Shown here piece after piece: positions 48,059 through 57,716 of a stretch of DNA of 64,000 nucleotides. Within the stretch, counting starts at the first letter, position 1; each line of letters opens with the position of its first letter. The stretch is from Methylobacteriaceae bacterium (GTDB taxonomy: Bacteria; Pseudomonadota; Alphaproteobacteria; Rhizobiales; Beijerinckiaceae). Location: NCBI GenBank assembly GCA_947444195.1, contig CANEZL010000023.1:1-64000 (forward strand), in the 5' to 3' direction. Under the pieces are notes generated by a model. That model saw nothing but the letters and a program-made list of their open reading frames with translations, did not search any database and was not told the origin of the DNA. The translations under genes were made by a program, and so were the position numbers.

Positions 48059-49273
48059 TCAGGACGCGGCGGGGCGGTGGGCCTCCGCCGGCTTGGCGGC
48101 CCGGCGGGGGGCGCCCGCCTTGCTCCGGCCCTTGCCGCGCCCCTGCCCCCTGCCCGCGGCCCCGCGCTTCCGGACGGGCTTTGCCGGCGCGTCGACCTCC
48201 GCCCCGTCGAGGCGGCCGCGCAGCAGGGTGAGCACCGCCGCCTCCTCCGGCCCGAGGACGGCCATGTCGGCGCGCAGGGCGTCGTCCACCGCGTCCTTCA
48301 CCTGCAGGAGCAGGCCGCCCTCCAGGTAGCAGTCGAGGATCTGCGGGTGGATGTAGCACTTGCGGCAGATCGTCGGCGTGTTGCCGAGCCGCGTCGCGAC
48401 GCTCTCGATGGCCGCGCGCACGTTGGTCTTGGCCTTGGCCTGGCTGTCGAAGGCCTCGAATTCCCGCAGCGCCATGGCCGCGAGCACGGTGCCCGCCCAG
48501 GTGCGGAAATCCTTGGCCGTGAAATCCTCGCCCGCGATCTCGCGCAGATAGGCGTTCACGTCCGACGAGGTGACGTCGCGCCGCTCGCCGTCCGCGTCGA
48601 GATACTGGAACAGCTCCTGGCCGGGCAGGTCCTGGCAGGCCTTGACGATCCGGGCCACGCGCCGGTCCTTCACCGAGAGATCCCACGTCTTGCCGCTCTT
48701 GCCCTTGAAGCGGAACGTCATCGCCGCGCCCTCCACGCGGACGTGGGGATCGCGCAGGGTGGTGAGGCCGTAGCTGCGGTTGGTCCGCGCGTAATCGTCG
48801 TTGCCCACGCGGATCAGCGTGGTCTCGAGGAGGTGGACCACGGTGGCGAGCACCTTCTCCCGGGGCAGGCCCCGGCGGCCCATATCGGCGTCGACCCGGG
48901 CGCGGATGCCGGGCAGCGCCTCGGCGAAGGCCATGATCCGGCTGAACTTGGTCGATTCCCGCGCGGCGCGGAAATCGGGATGGTAGCGGTACTGCTTGCG
49001 CCCCTTGGCGTCGCGGCCGGTGGCCTGGATGTGCCCGTTGCGGCGCGGGCAGATCCAGACATCCGTGTAGGCCGGCGGGATCGCGAGCTTGCGGATGCGT
49101 TCCAGGGTCGCCGCGTCGCGCACGGGCGCCCCTCGCGCGTCGAGGTAGCGGAACCCCTTGCCGCTGCGCCGGCGGGTCAGTCCGGGCCGGCCGTCGTCCA
49201 CGTAGACGAGGCCGGCCTCGGCGGCGGCCTCCCGCGGATCGACGACACCCGTCTCGGCTGCCGGCCCGGCCAT
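48059..49273 (-). CDS. Type IB DNA topoisomerase
   Basis: The 404-residue protein is a poxvirus-type topoisomerase IB. It has the N-terminal domain (LTRRRSGKGFRYLDARGAPV, DVWICPRRNGHIQATGRDAK) and the catalytic domain with FRFKGKSGKTWDLSVKDRRV, DFTAKDFRTWAGTVLAA and the Tyr nucleophile in CRKCYIHPQILDCY. It relaxes supercoils through a 3'-phosphotyrosine bond. The C-terminus is Lys/Arg/Ala-rich. GGGGAGG precedes the ATG. Confidence 0.93.
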   Translation of the reverse strand: MAGPAAETGVVDPREAAAEAGLVYVDDGRPGLTRRRSGKGFRYLDARGAPVRDAATLERIRKLAIPPAYTDVWICPRRNGHIQATGRDAKGRKQYRYHPDFRAARESTKFSRIMAFAEALPGIRARVDADMGRRGLPREKVLATVVHLLETTLIRVGNDDYARTNRSYGLTTLRDPHVRVEGAAMTFRFKGKSGKTWDLSVKDRRVARIVKACQDLPGQELFQYLDADGERRDVTSSDVNAYLREIAGEDFTAKDFRTWAGTVLAAMALREFEAFDSQAKAKTNVRAAIESVATRLGNTPTICRKCYIHPQILDCYLEGGLLLQVKDAVDDALRADMAVLGPEEAAVLTLLRGRLDGAEVDAPAKPVRKRGAAGRGQGRGKGRSKAGAPRRAAKPAEAHRPAAS

Positions 49274-49403
49274 GCGCGTCCTCCCCTGTCGCGGTTCGAG
49301 ACCCGCACGGCGACAACCGGAGGGGGGCCCCCGCGTTCCGGCCCGCGCATTCGGCCGCAAGCACGGCCATCCCAGCGGGCGCCGCGCGTGCTACAGGCCG
49401 GAC

Positions 49404-50594
49404 ATGACCGCTGCCCCGGATGCCCCGACCGCGCCGCCGCCCGCGCCGCCGCCCGTGCCGCCCTTGCCGATGCGCCGCCTCGTCTACGTGGTGAGCGAGG
49501 ACTGGTTCTTCGCCTCGCACTTCCTCGGCCTCGCCCGCGCCGCCGTGGCGATGGGCCTGTCTGTGGCCGTCGTCACCCGGGTGCGCGACCACCGCGCCGC
49601 GATCGAGGCCACGGGCGCCCGCGTCGTGCCCCTGGAGGCCGAGCGCTCGAGCCTCAACCCCATGGCGGCGGGCTACGCGGCGGGCCAGCTCGCCGCCATC
49701 CTGAAGGGCCTGAGGGCCGACATCGTCCACTGCATCGCCCTGCGTGGCATCCTCGTCGGCGGCACGGCGGCGGCGATGGCGGGGATCCCCGCCCGCGTCT
49801 ACGCCCTGACCGGCCTCGGCCTGATCGGCGCCCGGCAGGACGCGGCGGGCCGCCTCGCCCGCACGGGGCTGCGCCACCTGATCCGCGGGCCGCTGGCCTC
49901 GCGGCGGACCCGCTTCCTCCTCGAGAACCCCGACGACGCGCGCGCCCTCGGCCTCGATCCCGCCGACACGGCGGTGACGATCGTGGGCGGGGCCGGCGTC
50001 GATCCGGCGGCCTTCGCCCCCGCCCCCTTGCCGGGTGAGCCGCCGCTCCGCGTCGCCCTCGTGGCGCGCATGCTCTGGTCGAAGGGGATCGACACGGCGG
50101 TGGAGGCCGTCCGCCTCGCCCGCGGGCGCGGCGTGCCGGTCACGCTCTCCCTCTACGGCGCGCCCGACCCTTCGAACCGGCGCGCGATCCCCGAGGAGAC
50201 CCTGCGCGGCTGGAGCGGCGACGGGATCGCCTGGCACGGCCCGACGCGGGCGGTGGCCGCGGTGCATGCGGACCACCACGTGGCCTGCCTGCCCTCGCGG
50301 GGCGGGGAAGGGCTGCCGCGCGCCCTCCTCGAAGGTGCGGCCTGCGGGCGCGCCCTGCTGACCACGAACGTGCCGGGCTGCCGCGACCTCGTGCGCGACG
50401 GCATCGAGGGACTCGTCGTGCCCCCCGACGACCCGGAGGCCCTGGCGCGGGCGCTCGCCCGCTTCGCCGCCGATCCGGGGCTCGCCGCCGCCATGGGGGA
50501 GGCCGCGCGGGCGCGCATCCTCGCGGGGGGCTTCACCGAGGCGGCGGTGGCGGAGGCGGTGTGCGGCCTCTACCGGGAGCTTCTCGCCCCATGA
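49404..50594 (+). CDS. Glycosyltransferase family 4-like protein
   Basis: The 396-residue product has a Pro-rich N-terminus, then the GT-B fold: RRLVYVVSEDWFFASHFLGL (donor half start), LRADIVHCIALRGILVGGTA, RVALVARMLWSKGIDTAVEA and the nucleotide-sugar motif SRGGEGLPRALLEGAACGRA ending in GCRDLVRDGIEG. It likely transfers a sugar in cell-surface polysaccharide synthesis. No polymerase or flippase is adjacent, so the pathway is open. The ATG at 49404 follows a modest ribosome site. Confidence 0.88.
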   Translation: MTAAPDAPTAPPPAPPPVPPLPMRRLVYVVSEDWFFASHFLGLARAAVAMGLSVAVVTRVRDHRAAIEATGARVVPLEAERSSLNPMAAGYAAGQLAAILKGLRADIVHCIALRGILVGGTAAAMAGIPARVYALTGLGLIGARQDAAGRLARTGLRHLIRGPLASRRTRFLLENPDDARALGLDPADTAVTIVGGAGVDPAAFAPAPLPGEPPLRVALVARMLWSKGIDTAVEAVRLARGRGVPVTLSLYGAPDPSNRRAIPEETLRGWSGDGIAWHGPTRAVAAVHADHHVACLPSRGGEGLPRALLEGAACGRALLTTNVPGCRDLVRDGIEGLVVPPDDPEALARALARFAADPGLAAAMGEAARARILAGGFTEAAVAEAVCGLYRELLAP

Positions 50595-50615
50595 GGACAT
50601 CGTCGTGAGGACATC

Positions 50616-51290
50616 GTGAGGATCGCGCCCGGCGAGGCCGAGGGCTTCATCCGCGCCAACACGCGCCTGCGCCCGGTGCCGCACGCCCCCGAGATCGCCC
50701 TCCACGTGGCCGACGAGGCGACCGAGCTCTGGGAGCGGACGGAGGAGGAACTCGCCGAGATCGGCCTGCCGCCGCCCTTCTGGGCCTTCGCCTGGGCCGG
50801 CGGCCAGGGGCTCGCCCGCTACCTTCTCGATCATCCGGACCTGTGCCGGGGCGCCCGCGTCCTCGATTTCGCCTCGGGCTCGGGCCTCGTCGCCGTCGCC
50901 GCGGCGCTCGGCGGGGCGCGCGCGGTGACGGCGAGCGATCTCGATCCCTTCGCCATCCCCGCGATCGGCCTCAACGCCGCCGCCAACGGCGTCTCCGACC
51001 GGGTCCGGGCCGTGCAGGCGGACCTGATCGGCCGCGATCCGGGGGTCGACCTCGTGCTCGCGGCGGACATCTTCTACGAGCGCGACCTCGCCCGGCGGGT
51101 CGGCGACTGGCTCGCCGGCCTGCAGGCCCGCGGCACCGCGGTCCTCGTCGGCGATCCCGGACGGGCCTATCTGCCGAAGGACCGTCTCGACCGGCTGGCG
51201 AGCTACCGGGTCCCGGTGACGCGGGCCCTGGAGGATGCGGAGATCAAGGAGAGCCATGTCTGGCGCTTCCGCGAGCCCGCCTCCGGCTGA
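50616..51290 (+). CDS. Class I SAM-dependent methyltransferase (ETFB lysine methyltransferase-like)
   Basis: The 224-residue protein has the nicotinamide-methylase-like N-terminus (PPPFWAFAWAGGQGLARYLL) and the SAM motif VLDFASGSGLVAVAAALGGA, then AVTASDLDPFAIPAIGLNAA and the family segment LVLAADIFYERDLA. This resembles bacterial homologues of the ETF-beta lysine methyltransferase. A GTG start at 50616 lies just after a tandem TGAGGACATCG repeat (50592-50616) that includes the ribosome site. It is probably co-transcribed with the glycosyltransferase. Confidence 0.82.
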   Translation: MRIAPGEAEGFIRANTRLRPVPHAPEIALHVADEATELWERTEEELAEIGLPPPFWAFAWAGGQGLARYLLDHPDLCRGARVLDFASGSGLVAVAAALGGARAVTASDLDPFAIPAIGLNAAANGVSDRVRAVQADLIGRDPGVDLVLAADIFYERDLARRVGDWLAGLQARGTAVLVGDPGRAYLPKDRLDRLASYRVPVTRALEDAEIKESHVWRFREPASG

Positions 51291-51385
51291 TCCGCCCCGG
51301 CCCCACACCCGCGCCGCCCGTCCGGGCGCCGCACGAGAAGCCCTGGTCCCGGACGATCCGGGACCATGACCGGAGTATCCCGCCC

Positions 51386-51943
51386 GTGTCCCCGCCCCGC
51401 GTCGTCGCCTTCTCCGCCAGCCCCCGACGGCCGGCGCGCACCCGCGGTCTCGTGGAGGCGGTGGCGACCGAACTCGCCCGCCTCCGCCCCGTCGACCTCG
51501 CGGTCTACGACCTGATCGACGCCGGGCCGGGGCTGTGCGTCGAGACCCGCGAGGCGCTGCCGCCGGAGGCCGCCGCCCTGGTGGCGGCCATCGAGGGGGC
51601 CGACGCGCTGATCGTCGGCACGCCGGTCTACCAGGGCTCCTATTCCGGCCTGTTCAAGCACGTCTTCGACTTCGTGCGGCCCGAAGCGATGGCCGGCAAG
51701 CCCGTGGCGCTCACCGCCACCGGCGGCGGTCTGCGCCACGCCCTGGTGGTGGAGCACGCGCTGCGCCCGCTCTTCGGCTTCTTCGCCGCCCACGCGGTGC
51801 CGACCGCGGTCTATGCCGGCAGCGCCGAGATGGAGGGAACGGCTGTGGCCGATCCGACGGTGGCCCTGCGCGTGCGCGCGGCGGCGGCCGAACTCGCCGG
51901 CCTGATGCGGGCGCTGCCCGAGGGTGCGCCGACGCGGACCTGA
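51386..51943 (+). CDS. NADPH-dependent FMN reductase (MsuE-like)
   Basis: The 185-residue flavodoxin-fold protein reads VVAFSASPRRPARTRGLVEA at the phosphate loop, then ADALIVGTPVYQGSYSGLFK and LTATGGGLRHALVVEHALRP, typical of the MsuE/SsuE group that supplies reduced FMN to alkanesulfonate or similar monooxygenases. No monooxygenase is adjacent. A GTG at 51386 is the only in-frame start near the domain, with CGGAG upstream. Confidence 0.82.
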   Translation: MSPPRVVAFSASPRRPARTRGLVEAVATELARLRPVDLAVYDLIDAGPGLCVETREALPPEAAALVAAIEGADALIVGTPVYQGSYSGLFKHVFDFVRPEAMAGKPVALTATGGGLRHALVVEHALRPLFGFFAAHAVPTAVYAGSAEMEGTAVADPTVALRVRAAAAELAGLMRALPEGAPTRT

Positions 51944-51999
51944 CGGCCGGGCCGGTCAGTTCGGTGGAGGGGCCCGCCGGGAACCGGTGCGGGCCCGCT

Positions 52000-52554
52000 T
52001 CAGGCCGGCCGGTCGAGGGCTGCGGCGATGCCGGCGATCACGCGGGGGTCGGTGGGCTCCACCTGGGTGGCGAAGGCGGCCGCGAGGCTGCCGTCGCGGG
52101 CGACGAGGTACTTGTGGAAGTTCCAGCGCGGGGTCTCGCCCGGCTTCTCCGCGGCGGCCCAGGCGTAGAAGGGGTGGGCGTTCGGCATCCTCACGCGGGT
52201 CTTTGCGGTGAGCGGGAAGGTGACGCCGTGGTTCCTGCGCGCCGCCTCGGCGATGGCCGGCCCGTCGAGGGGCTCCTGGTTGCCGAAATCCGCCGAGGGC
52301 ACGCCGATCACCGCGAGGCCCCGGTCGCGGAAGCGGGTCCACAGGGCCTGGAGCCCGCCGAGCTGCCCGGCATAGCCGCAGGCGGTGGCGGTGTTGACGA
52401 CGAGGATCGGCCGGCCCTCGAACCCGGCGAGCGGCATCGGGCCGCCCTCGGGCGTCTCGAAGGCGAAGGCGGTGGCCTTCGTCCCCTGCGCGCGGGCGCC
52501 GCCGGCCAGGGCCGCGCCGATGAGGACGAGGGCTTCGCGACGGAGCAGGGTCAT
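52000..52554 (-). CDS. Periplasmic glutathione peroxidase-family protein
   Basis: The 184-residue product has an N-terminal signal (MTLLRREALVLIGAALAGGA), then the GPx-fold segments ILVVNTATACGYAGQLGGLQ with the peroxidatic Cys, VIGVPSADFGNQEP with Gln, and WNFHKYLVARDGSL with Trp/Asn. It reduces peroxides, probably with thioredoxin-like donors outside the cytosol. It is separate from the upstream channel gene. Confidence 0.88.
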   Translation of the reverse strand: MTLLRREALVLIGAALAGGARAQGTKATAFAFETPEGGPMPLAGFEGRPILVVNTATACGYAGQLGGLQALWTRFRDRGLAVIGVPSADFGNQEPLDGPAIAEAARRNHGVTFPLTAKTRVRMPNAHPFYAWAAAEKPGETPRWNFHKYLVARDGSLAAAFATQVEPTDPRVIAGIAAALDRPA

Positions 52555-52659
52555 GGCGGCATCCTCCGGCCCCTCGCGGGACGCTGCGTTCGGCGAGGCG
52601 TTCCGCGGAGAATCTAGGGCCCGGGCGCGGTCCGCACCAGCGGCGCGCCGGACCGGCCG

Positions 52660-55017
52660 TCAGGCGGCGGCCGTGCCGAGCTTGATCCCCGAGCGGCGGA
52701 AGAGCTCGAGGAGGACGAGGTTGATCTCGCTGCGGGTGGTGTCGCTCTGCGAGACGTCCTCCAGGAAGAGGCGCGCCTCCGCCTCCAGGTTCTCGCCGAG
52801 CTTGGTCAGGAGCAGGACCGGGGCGGGCTCGGCCACCACGTTCGGATGGCGTCCGGCCACCGCGAGCAGGATGTCGCGCACGAGGGCGAGATCCGTCTCC
52901 CGGTCGAAGACCATGGGCAGGCGCAGGCGCTGGGAGACGTCGGTGAGCGTCTTGTTGCGCACGATGGAGGTGATGAGGTCGGTGTTCGGCACGATGAGAT
53001 CGGTGCGGTCCCCCGTGGCGATCAGGGTCGAGCGGACGCTGATCTTCTTGACGCGCCCCTCCTCGCCCTTGACCGAGACGATGTCGCCGACCCGGACCGG
53101 GCGCTCGGCGAGCACGATGAGCCCCGACACGAAGTTCGAGACGATGCTCTGGAGCCCGAAGCCCACGCCCACCGAGAGGGCGCCGGCGATCACGGTGAGG
53201 CTCTGCGGGTTCACGCCGAGCTGGCTCAGGGCGAGCCCCAGGGTGAGCGCGAGGCCGCCATAGCCGACCACCGTGATCACCGAGTAGCGCGCGCCGGCGT
53301 CGAGGCGCGTCTGCGGCAGGAGCTGGCGGTCGAGCCAGCCGGTGGCGAGCCGCGTCAGCAGCACGCCGACGGCCGCGGTGATGAGCGCGGTGCCGGCCGC
53401 GCCGATGAGGACGCGGACGTCGTCCATCTTGTAGCCGAGGAAGGCGTCGCGGAACGGGTTGAACTCCCCGTAGGCGAGGTTCCAGGGCCCGACGACGACG
53501 AAGACCATCGCCGCCACGACCACGACGTTGAGCGCCGCCGACAGGACGATGGCCCCCAGCGCCAGGGTGTCGGGCTGCACCGCCAGGGTCCGGCTCAGCC
53601 GCGCGAGCCGCGGGCTGCGCTCGATATCGGCCCGGGTGACGAAGAGGGCGTCGATGCAGATCAGCATCACCCAGCCGAGGGCGAGGAGCAGGCCGGTCAC
53701 GATGAGGCGGCCGATGAGGAACCCGCCGAGGGCGGTGAAGCCCGCGAGCATGGCGGCGAGCGATGCGGCGACGACCGCCCAGACGATGGGCGCCAGGACC
53801 GTGAGATGGGCCGCCGAGGTGGCCGCGGGCACGGCCTCCGGCTCGACCCGCTCGTCCATCTGGCTCAGGCGCAGCAGCCCGAGCGCCAGGAGCGCGCTGC
53901 AGAGCGTGATCATGACCATGGTCGAGCACTCGCTGATCACGACCCGGAAATGGGCGGCGATCGCGAATTCCGAGAAGATCAGGTCGGCGGCGTAGACGAG
54001 GATCAGCGCGCGGCCGGTGCGCGCCACGATCCGGGCGGTGCCGTCGCCCACCGCGAGGAGCCGGTGGGCGGGGTCGCGCGGCGCCACCATGGCGCGCAGG
54101 ACGCCCGAGCCGACGATGTAGCCCGCGATCGAGAGGAGCACCCGCAGGGCGAAGGAATCGACGCTGCCGGGCGTGAAGTCGATGCCCTCGTTCAGCACGA
54201 TCAGCAGCACGATCATCACCGGGACCGGGAAGACGGTGAGCGTCAGATCGATCAGCGCGCGCACCGCCGCGCCCCGGCGCGGCCCGATCCCGGCCCTGCG
54301 GCAGAACCGGTCCCAGCGGGCGAGGGCGCGCCGGCCCAGGCTGCGGATCATCCAGGACAGGATGAGCCCGAACAGCAGGAGGACGACGATCACCGCGATG
54401 TTGGTGGCGAGATCGGTGTCTTCGTCCTCGGCGGATATGGCGGTCCAGAGGTCGGCGAGCCGGGAGCCCACCTGCGGCAGGGCCCGCTCGACGAGCTCGC
54501 TCCAGAAGGCCGGCGAGAGCGGGCTGAGGCTGTAGGCGAAGAGGCGCTTGGCGAACAGCGCCCGCCGCAGCTCGTTGATCCTGTTCCAGGCCGCGTCGAT
54601 CTCGGCGGCGGCCTTGCCGTCCTCGCGCAGCCGCGCCTCCGCGACGGCGAGGGCGGCGTCGGCCGCGCGCGTGGCGGCCTCCCGCGCCTCCGCGCCCGCG
54701 ATCTGCCCGGCCTCGAGCCGGGCCGTACGCGCCCGTTCGAGGGCCGCCGCGCCCTCCGCGCGCAGTTCCCGGGCCTCGGCCATGAGCCCCTCGGCGCGGT
54801 CGCGCAGGGCCGAAAGGCCCTTGAAGTCGGATTGCCGCAGCGGGATCTCGGTGGTGATCTCGCCGAGCGCCCGGCGCAGCTCGGCCCGCGCATCCGCCTG
54901 GGCGCGCGCCGCGCCGCCCGGACCGAACAGGCAGAGGGCGATCAGCACGGCGGCCAGGGCCAGGCGGAGAGCTGACCGGGGCACCGCCCCGGCGGGGACC
55001 GTCGAGGGGCGGGTCAT
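52660..55017 (-). CDS. Large MscS-family mechanosensitive channel with DUF3772 domain
   Basis: The 785-residue protein has a signal peptide (LALAAVLIALCLFGPGGAAR), a helical periplasmic domain with coiled-coil character (about 40-160, DUF3772-like), many membrane helices, and the MscS core at about 570-760. Core segments include LSVGVGFGLQSIVSNFVSGL, ERPVRVGDIVSVKGEEGRVK and RSTLIATGDRTDLIVPNTDL. It releases solutes under osmotic downshock. It is close to the next gene upstream (10 bases), suggesting an operon. Confidence 0.92.
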   Translation of the reverse strand: MTRPSTVPAGAVPRSALRLALAAVLIALCLFGPGGAARAQADARAELRRALGEITTEIPLRQSDFKGLSALRDRAEGLMAEARELRAEGAAALERARTARLEAGQIAGAEAREAATRAADAALAVAEARLREDGKAAAEIDAAWNRINELRRALFAKRLFAYSLSPLSPAFWSELVERALPQVGSRLADLWTAISAEDEDTDLATNIAVIVVLLLFGLILSWMIRSLGRRALARWDRFCRRAGIGPRRGAAVRALIDLTLTVFPVPVMIVLLIVLNEGIDFTPGSVDSFALRVLLSIAGYIVGSGVLRAMVAPRDPAHRLLAVGDGTARIVARTGRALILVYAADLIFSEFAIAAHFRVVISECSTMVMITLCSALLALGLLRLSQMDERVEPEAVPAATSAAHLTVLAPIVWAVVAASLAAMLAGFTALGGFLIGRLIVTGLLLALGWVMLICIDALFVTRADIERSPRLARLSRTLAVQPDTLALGAIVLSAALNVVVVAAMVFVVVGPWNLAYGEFNPFRDAFLGYKMDDVRVLIGAAGTALITAAVGVLLTRLATGWLDRQLLPQTRLDAGARYSVITVVGYGGLALTLGLALSQLGVNPQSLTVIAGALSVGVGFGLQSIVSNFVSGLIVLAERPVRVGDIVSVKGEEGRVKKISVRSTLIATGDRTDLIVPNTDLITSIVRNKTLTDVSQRLRLPMVFDRETDLALVRDILLAVAGRHPNVVAEPAPVLLLTKLGENLEAEARLFLEDVSQSDTTRSEINLVLLELFRRSGIKLGTAAA

Positions 55018-55027
55018 CGGGCGCGGA

Positions 55028-55600
55028 TCACTGGGCGTAGGTGCAGACGGTCTTCGGGCCGCGGTCGAGGGCTCCGGTGGCGAGGTCGACCGTGGCCGGC
55101 ACCCCGATCTCCCCGGAACCGCCGTCCTTCCTGAAGGCGGCCAGGGAGCGGCACGTCTTGGCCGTGGCCGGGCCGGAGCGGATGGTGAAGCTGATTCGAT
55201 CCCCCGAGACCTGGGTCTGGTTCGCCTCGGTCAGCGGCTCGCTGACGACGGCCTTGCCCGTCGAGAGGTCGAAGACCTTGAGCGTGCCCGCCATGCCCGC
55301 GAGCTCGGTCACGGCCAGGAAGCGGCCGTTCATGCCCTGGATCTCGTAGGGCCTGTCCGGGCCCCCGAGCCGGAGATCCCCGGGCCCGGGCGCGAAGGTG
55401 CAGGGCACCGCCTCGTCGGGGCGCGCCCGGGCCCGCGCGTAGAGTTCGAAGCCGATCTCGTCGGACAGGGGGCGCGCCACCACCACGAAGCCCGGCGTCG
55501 TGCGGCAGGTGACGTCCTTCACCGCGTCGATCCGGGCCGGCTGGGCCCGCGCCGCGCCGAGGCTTGCGAGGACGAGGAGGCACGGGGCGATGCGCTGCAT
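55028..55600 (-). CDS. Secreted protein of unknown function
   Basis: The 190-residue product has a signal peptide (MQRIAPCLLVLASLGAARAQ) and an all-beta mature part (VKDVTCRTTPGFVVVARPLS, TLKVFDLSTGKAVVSEPLTE) with four Cys residues that could form disulfides. No family was recognised. It ends 10 bases before the channel gene and is probably co-transcribed with it. Confidence 0.65.
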   Translation of the reverse strand: MQRIAPCLLVLASLGAARAQPARIDAVKDVTCRTTPGFVVVARPLSDEIGFELYARARARPDEAVPCTFAPGPGDLRLGGPDRPYEIQGMNGRFLAVTELAGMAGTLKVFDLSTGKAVVSEPLTEANQTQVSGDRISFTIRSGPATAKTCRSLAAFRKDGGSGEIGVPATVDLATGALDRGPKTVCTYAQ

Positions 55601-55794
55601 GGGCGACGGGATCCGGTGGCACGCCGCCGGGCGTGCTGGGTCGAGGCGGCGGGGATGCCGGCGCGCGGCGCGGGGCCGCGCTCCAGGGCCCGGATACCGC
55701 AGGACGCGGGGGATTGGCACTCTCCCGGAGCGGCGCGGGGGCGGGTTTCCGCAGGCGATCGCGGGTCGGCGCCCCGCCTCCCGGGGAACCGGGC

Positions 55795-56253
55795 TCAGAA
55801 CAGGTCGATCTCGCGGGCGTAGAGGGTGACGAGGGGCCGGCGCCGCTCGCCCGCGTTGACGATGCCCTTCGCGGCGTTGACGGGCCGCACGACCACCGAG
55901 AACCGGCATTCCCGCAGCCGGAGGTTGTCGGCGCCGCGGCAGGTTCCGGCGAGGCGCGCCGCGACGGGCGGCTTGGTCCTGCCGCCGAGCCCGGGCGCCG
56001 ACAGGGACAGGACCCGCTCGCCGTTCTCCCAGGTGCAGGCGAAGCCCGCGCCGCCGGTATCGACGCAGGCGAGCCCGTCGAGGCGCAGGGCACGGCCCAC
56101 ATGGCGCTCGGGCGCCGCCAGGAGGGCGGCCGGCTGGATCCGAGCGGGCTCCTGCGCCCGCGCGGTCCCGCCCGCGCTCGCCAGGAGGACGAGGAGCACG
56201 CCCGGCAGCAGGCGGGCCGAGGGGAACAGCGGGAGGGCGGGCATGCGCGTCAT
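55795..56253 (-). CDS. Secreted protein of unknown function
   Basis: The 152-residue product has a signal peptide (FPSARLLPGVLLVLLASAGG) and a small beta-rich domain (HVGRALRLDGLACVDTGGAG, NLRLRECRFSVVVRPVN) with Cys pairs. The ATG at 56253 was chosen; MPALP at 56244 is a close alternative. It may pair functionally with the secreted protein downstream. Function unknown. Confidence 0.6.
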   Translation of the reverse strand: MTRMPALPLFPSARLLPGVLLVLLASAGGTARAQEPARIQPAALLAAPERHVGRALRLDGLACVDTGGAGFACTWENGERVLSLSAPGLGGRTKPPVAARLAGTCRGADNLRLRECRFSVVVRPVNAAKGIVNAGERRRPLVTLYAREIDLF

Positions 56254-56385
56254 TCGTCCCGATCCGGAACAGCGTCGAAGATCAGCCCGACCCGCAGGCA
56301 ATCCGCGGGCCCGGCGCCCGGCCCCCGACACGCGAACGCCGCCCGCCCCTTCGGGCCGGCGGCGCTTCCCGTCCGCGTCGCGGGA

Positions 56386-56428
56386 CTAGCAGATCGTCCT
56401 GGAAATCAGATCCGGGACGATCTGCTAG
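56386..56428. repeat. Intergenic palindromic element
   Basis: CTAGCAGATCGTCC and GGACGATCTGCTAG are perfect 14-base arms around TGGAAATCAGATCCG, followed by GCTTTTGATTCTAC. The stretch is AT-richer than its surroundings and resembles dispersed Methylobacterium intergenic elements, recalled from memory. It might also terminate transcription. Confidence 0.6.
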
Positions 56429-56532
56429 GCTTTTGATTCTACTTCGTCTCGAAAACCGGCAACCACCTTTCGGGACGATGCGCGAGACGGGCCGGCGCAG
56501 CCCGGGACGGGCCCCGCCGGCGGCATGGCCTG

Positions 56533-57588
56533 TCAGACGGCCTTTTCCTTCAGCTTGTGCTCGATCTCGTGGGCGTCGAGGCCGGGCGCCGTGACGGGCG
56601 CCTCCGGCACCACGGTGGGACCGGTCTTGCCGATCGCCGCGGCGAGCCGCGAGCGCTCGAACATGAGCACGATGACGATGGAGGCCAGCAGCGGCAGCCA
56701 GAGGTAGAACACGCGGAAGATGATCACTGCGGCGATGACGGCGTTCTTCTGCGCGTCGTCGGTGATCTGCATCGCGGTGATGAAGACCAGCTCGAACACC
56801 CCGAGCCCCCCCGGCGCGTGCGAGGCGAGGGCGAGGGAGAAGGAGGCGAGGAAGATCGCCAGTACCGTCACGAAGTCGACGTTCATGCCGGCCGGCAGGG
56901 CGAAGTAGATGATGCCGGCCGCGCCCAGCAGTTCGAGGGGCGCCGCGAGGAGCTGGCGGCCCATGATGCCGGGGCGGGGATATTCCAGCTTGAAGGAGCG
57001 GATGTGCAGGGGCGGCAGGCGCAGGATCGAGCCGACCACGTAGAGCGCCACGAAGCCGAGCATGCAGAAGCCGACGACGAGGGCGGTCTTCGGATCGGTG
57101 AAGACGGCGGGGAGCTTGCCCTCCAGGCGCGACAGCAGCTGCGGATCGATCACCAGCGTGAGGCCGCCGAGGAGCACCGTGCCGAGGAAGAAGGTGAAGG
57201 AGCACAGGGCCACCAGCACCGCGACCTGCGCGGCCGAGAGCCCCTTGGCCGTGTAGGCCCGGTAGCGCACCAGCGCGCCGGAGAAGACCGAGGCGCCGAT
57301 ATTGTGCGACAGCGCGTAGGTGGTGAAGGAGCACAGCGAGACGAACATCCACGAGACGTGGCGCACGCCGAGATGCAGGAGCGCGATCCGGTCGTACCAG
57401 GCCAGCGCGGCGTAGGCGACGAAGGTGGAGAGCAGCGCCAGCAGGATCCGGTGGGGCGGAATCGCCAGGATCGCCGCCCAGATCGCCCCGATCGAGGTCG
57501 TCTTGAGCTCCTGGTAGAGGAAATATCCGGAGACGACGACGGCCGCGAGGCCGACGATCGGCCAGATGAACTCGCTGATCTTCTTCAT
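56533..57588 (-). CDS. YbhN/UPF0104-type membrane protein (LPG synthase TM-like)
   Basis: The 351-residue protein has about eight membrane helices and the lysylphosphatidylglycerol-synthase-TM family segments: LALLSTFVAYAALAWYDRIA, SHNIGASVFSGALVRYRAYT and ASHAPGGLGVFELVFITAMQ. It lacks the soluble aminoacyl-transferase domain, so it may be a flippase-like or accessory lipid protein. It is the first gene upstream of the flagellar pair and oriented the same way, but 130 bases apart. Confidence 0.8.
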   Translation of the reverse strand: MKKISEFIWPIVGLAAVVVSGYFLYQELKTTSIGAIWAAILAIPPHRILLALLSTFVAYAALAWYDRIALLHLGVRHVSWMFVSLCSFTTYALSHNIGASVFSGALVRYRAYTAKGLSAAQVAVLVALCSFTFFLGTVLLGGLTLVIDPQLLSRLEGKLPAVFTDPKTALVVGFCMLGFVALYVVGSILRLPPLHIRSFKLEYPRPGIMGRQLLAAPLELLGAAGIIYFALPAGMNVDFVTVLAIFLASFSLALASHAPGGLGVFELVFITAMQITDDAQKNAVIAAVIIFRVFYLWLPLLASIVIVLMFERSRLAAAIGKTGPTVVPEAPVTAPGLDAHEIEHKLKEKAV

Positions 57589-57716
57589 GGCACCTGCCCT
57601 TCAGGCGCCCCTGATGCGCCAGGACACGCCGCACCGCAAGCGCGGGGAGCGCCCCGCGCGCCGCGCCTGATGTCAGGTGATCATGACCGTTTCATGCCAG
57701 CGGCGCCGGCCGCCCG

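Noticed and set aside
47058-51308. 1416-residue minus-strand ORF across several genes
   Set aside because: It spans topoisomerase, glycosyltransferase and methyltransferase genes in another frame and has no family segments.
56282-57634. 450-residue minus-strand ORF over the YbhN-like gene
   Set aside because: An alternative frame of the membrane protein; the 351-residue frame has the helices and family motifs.
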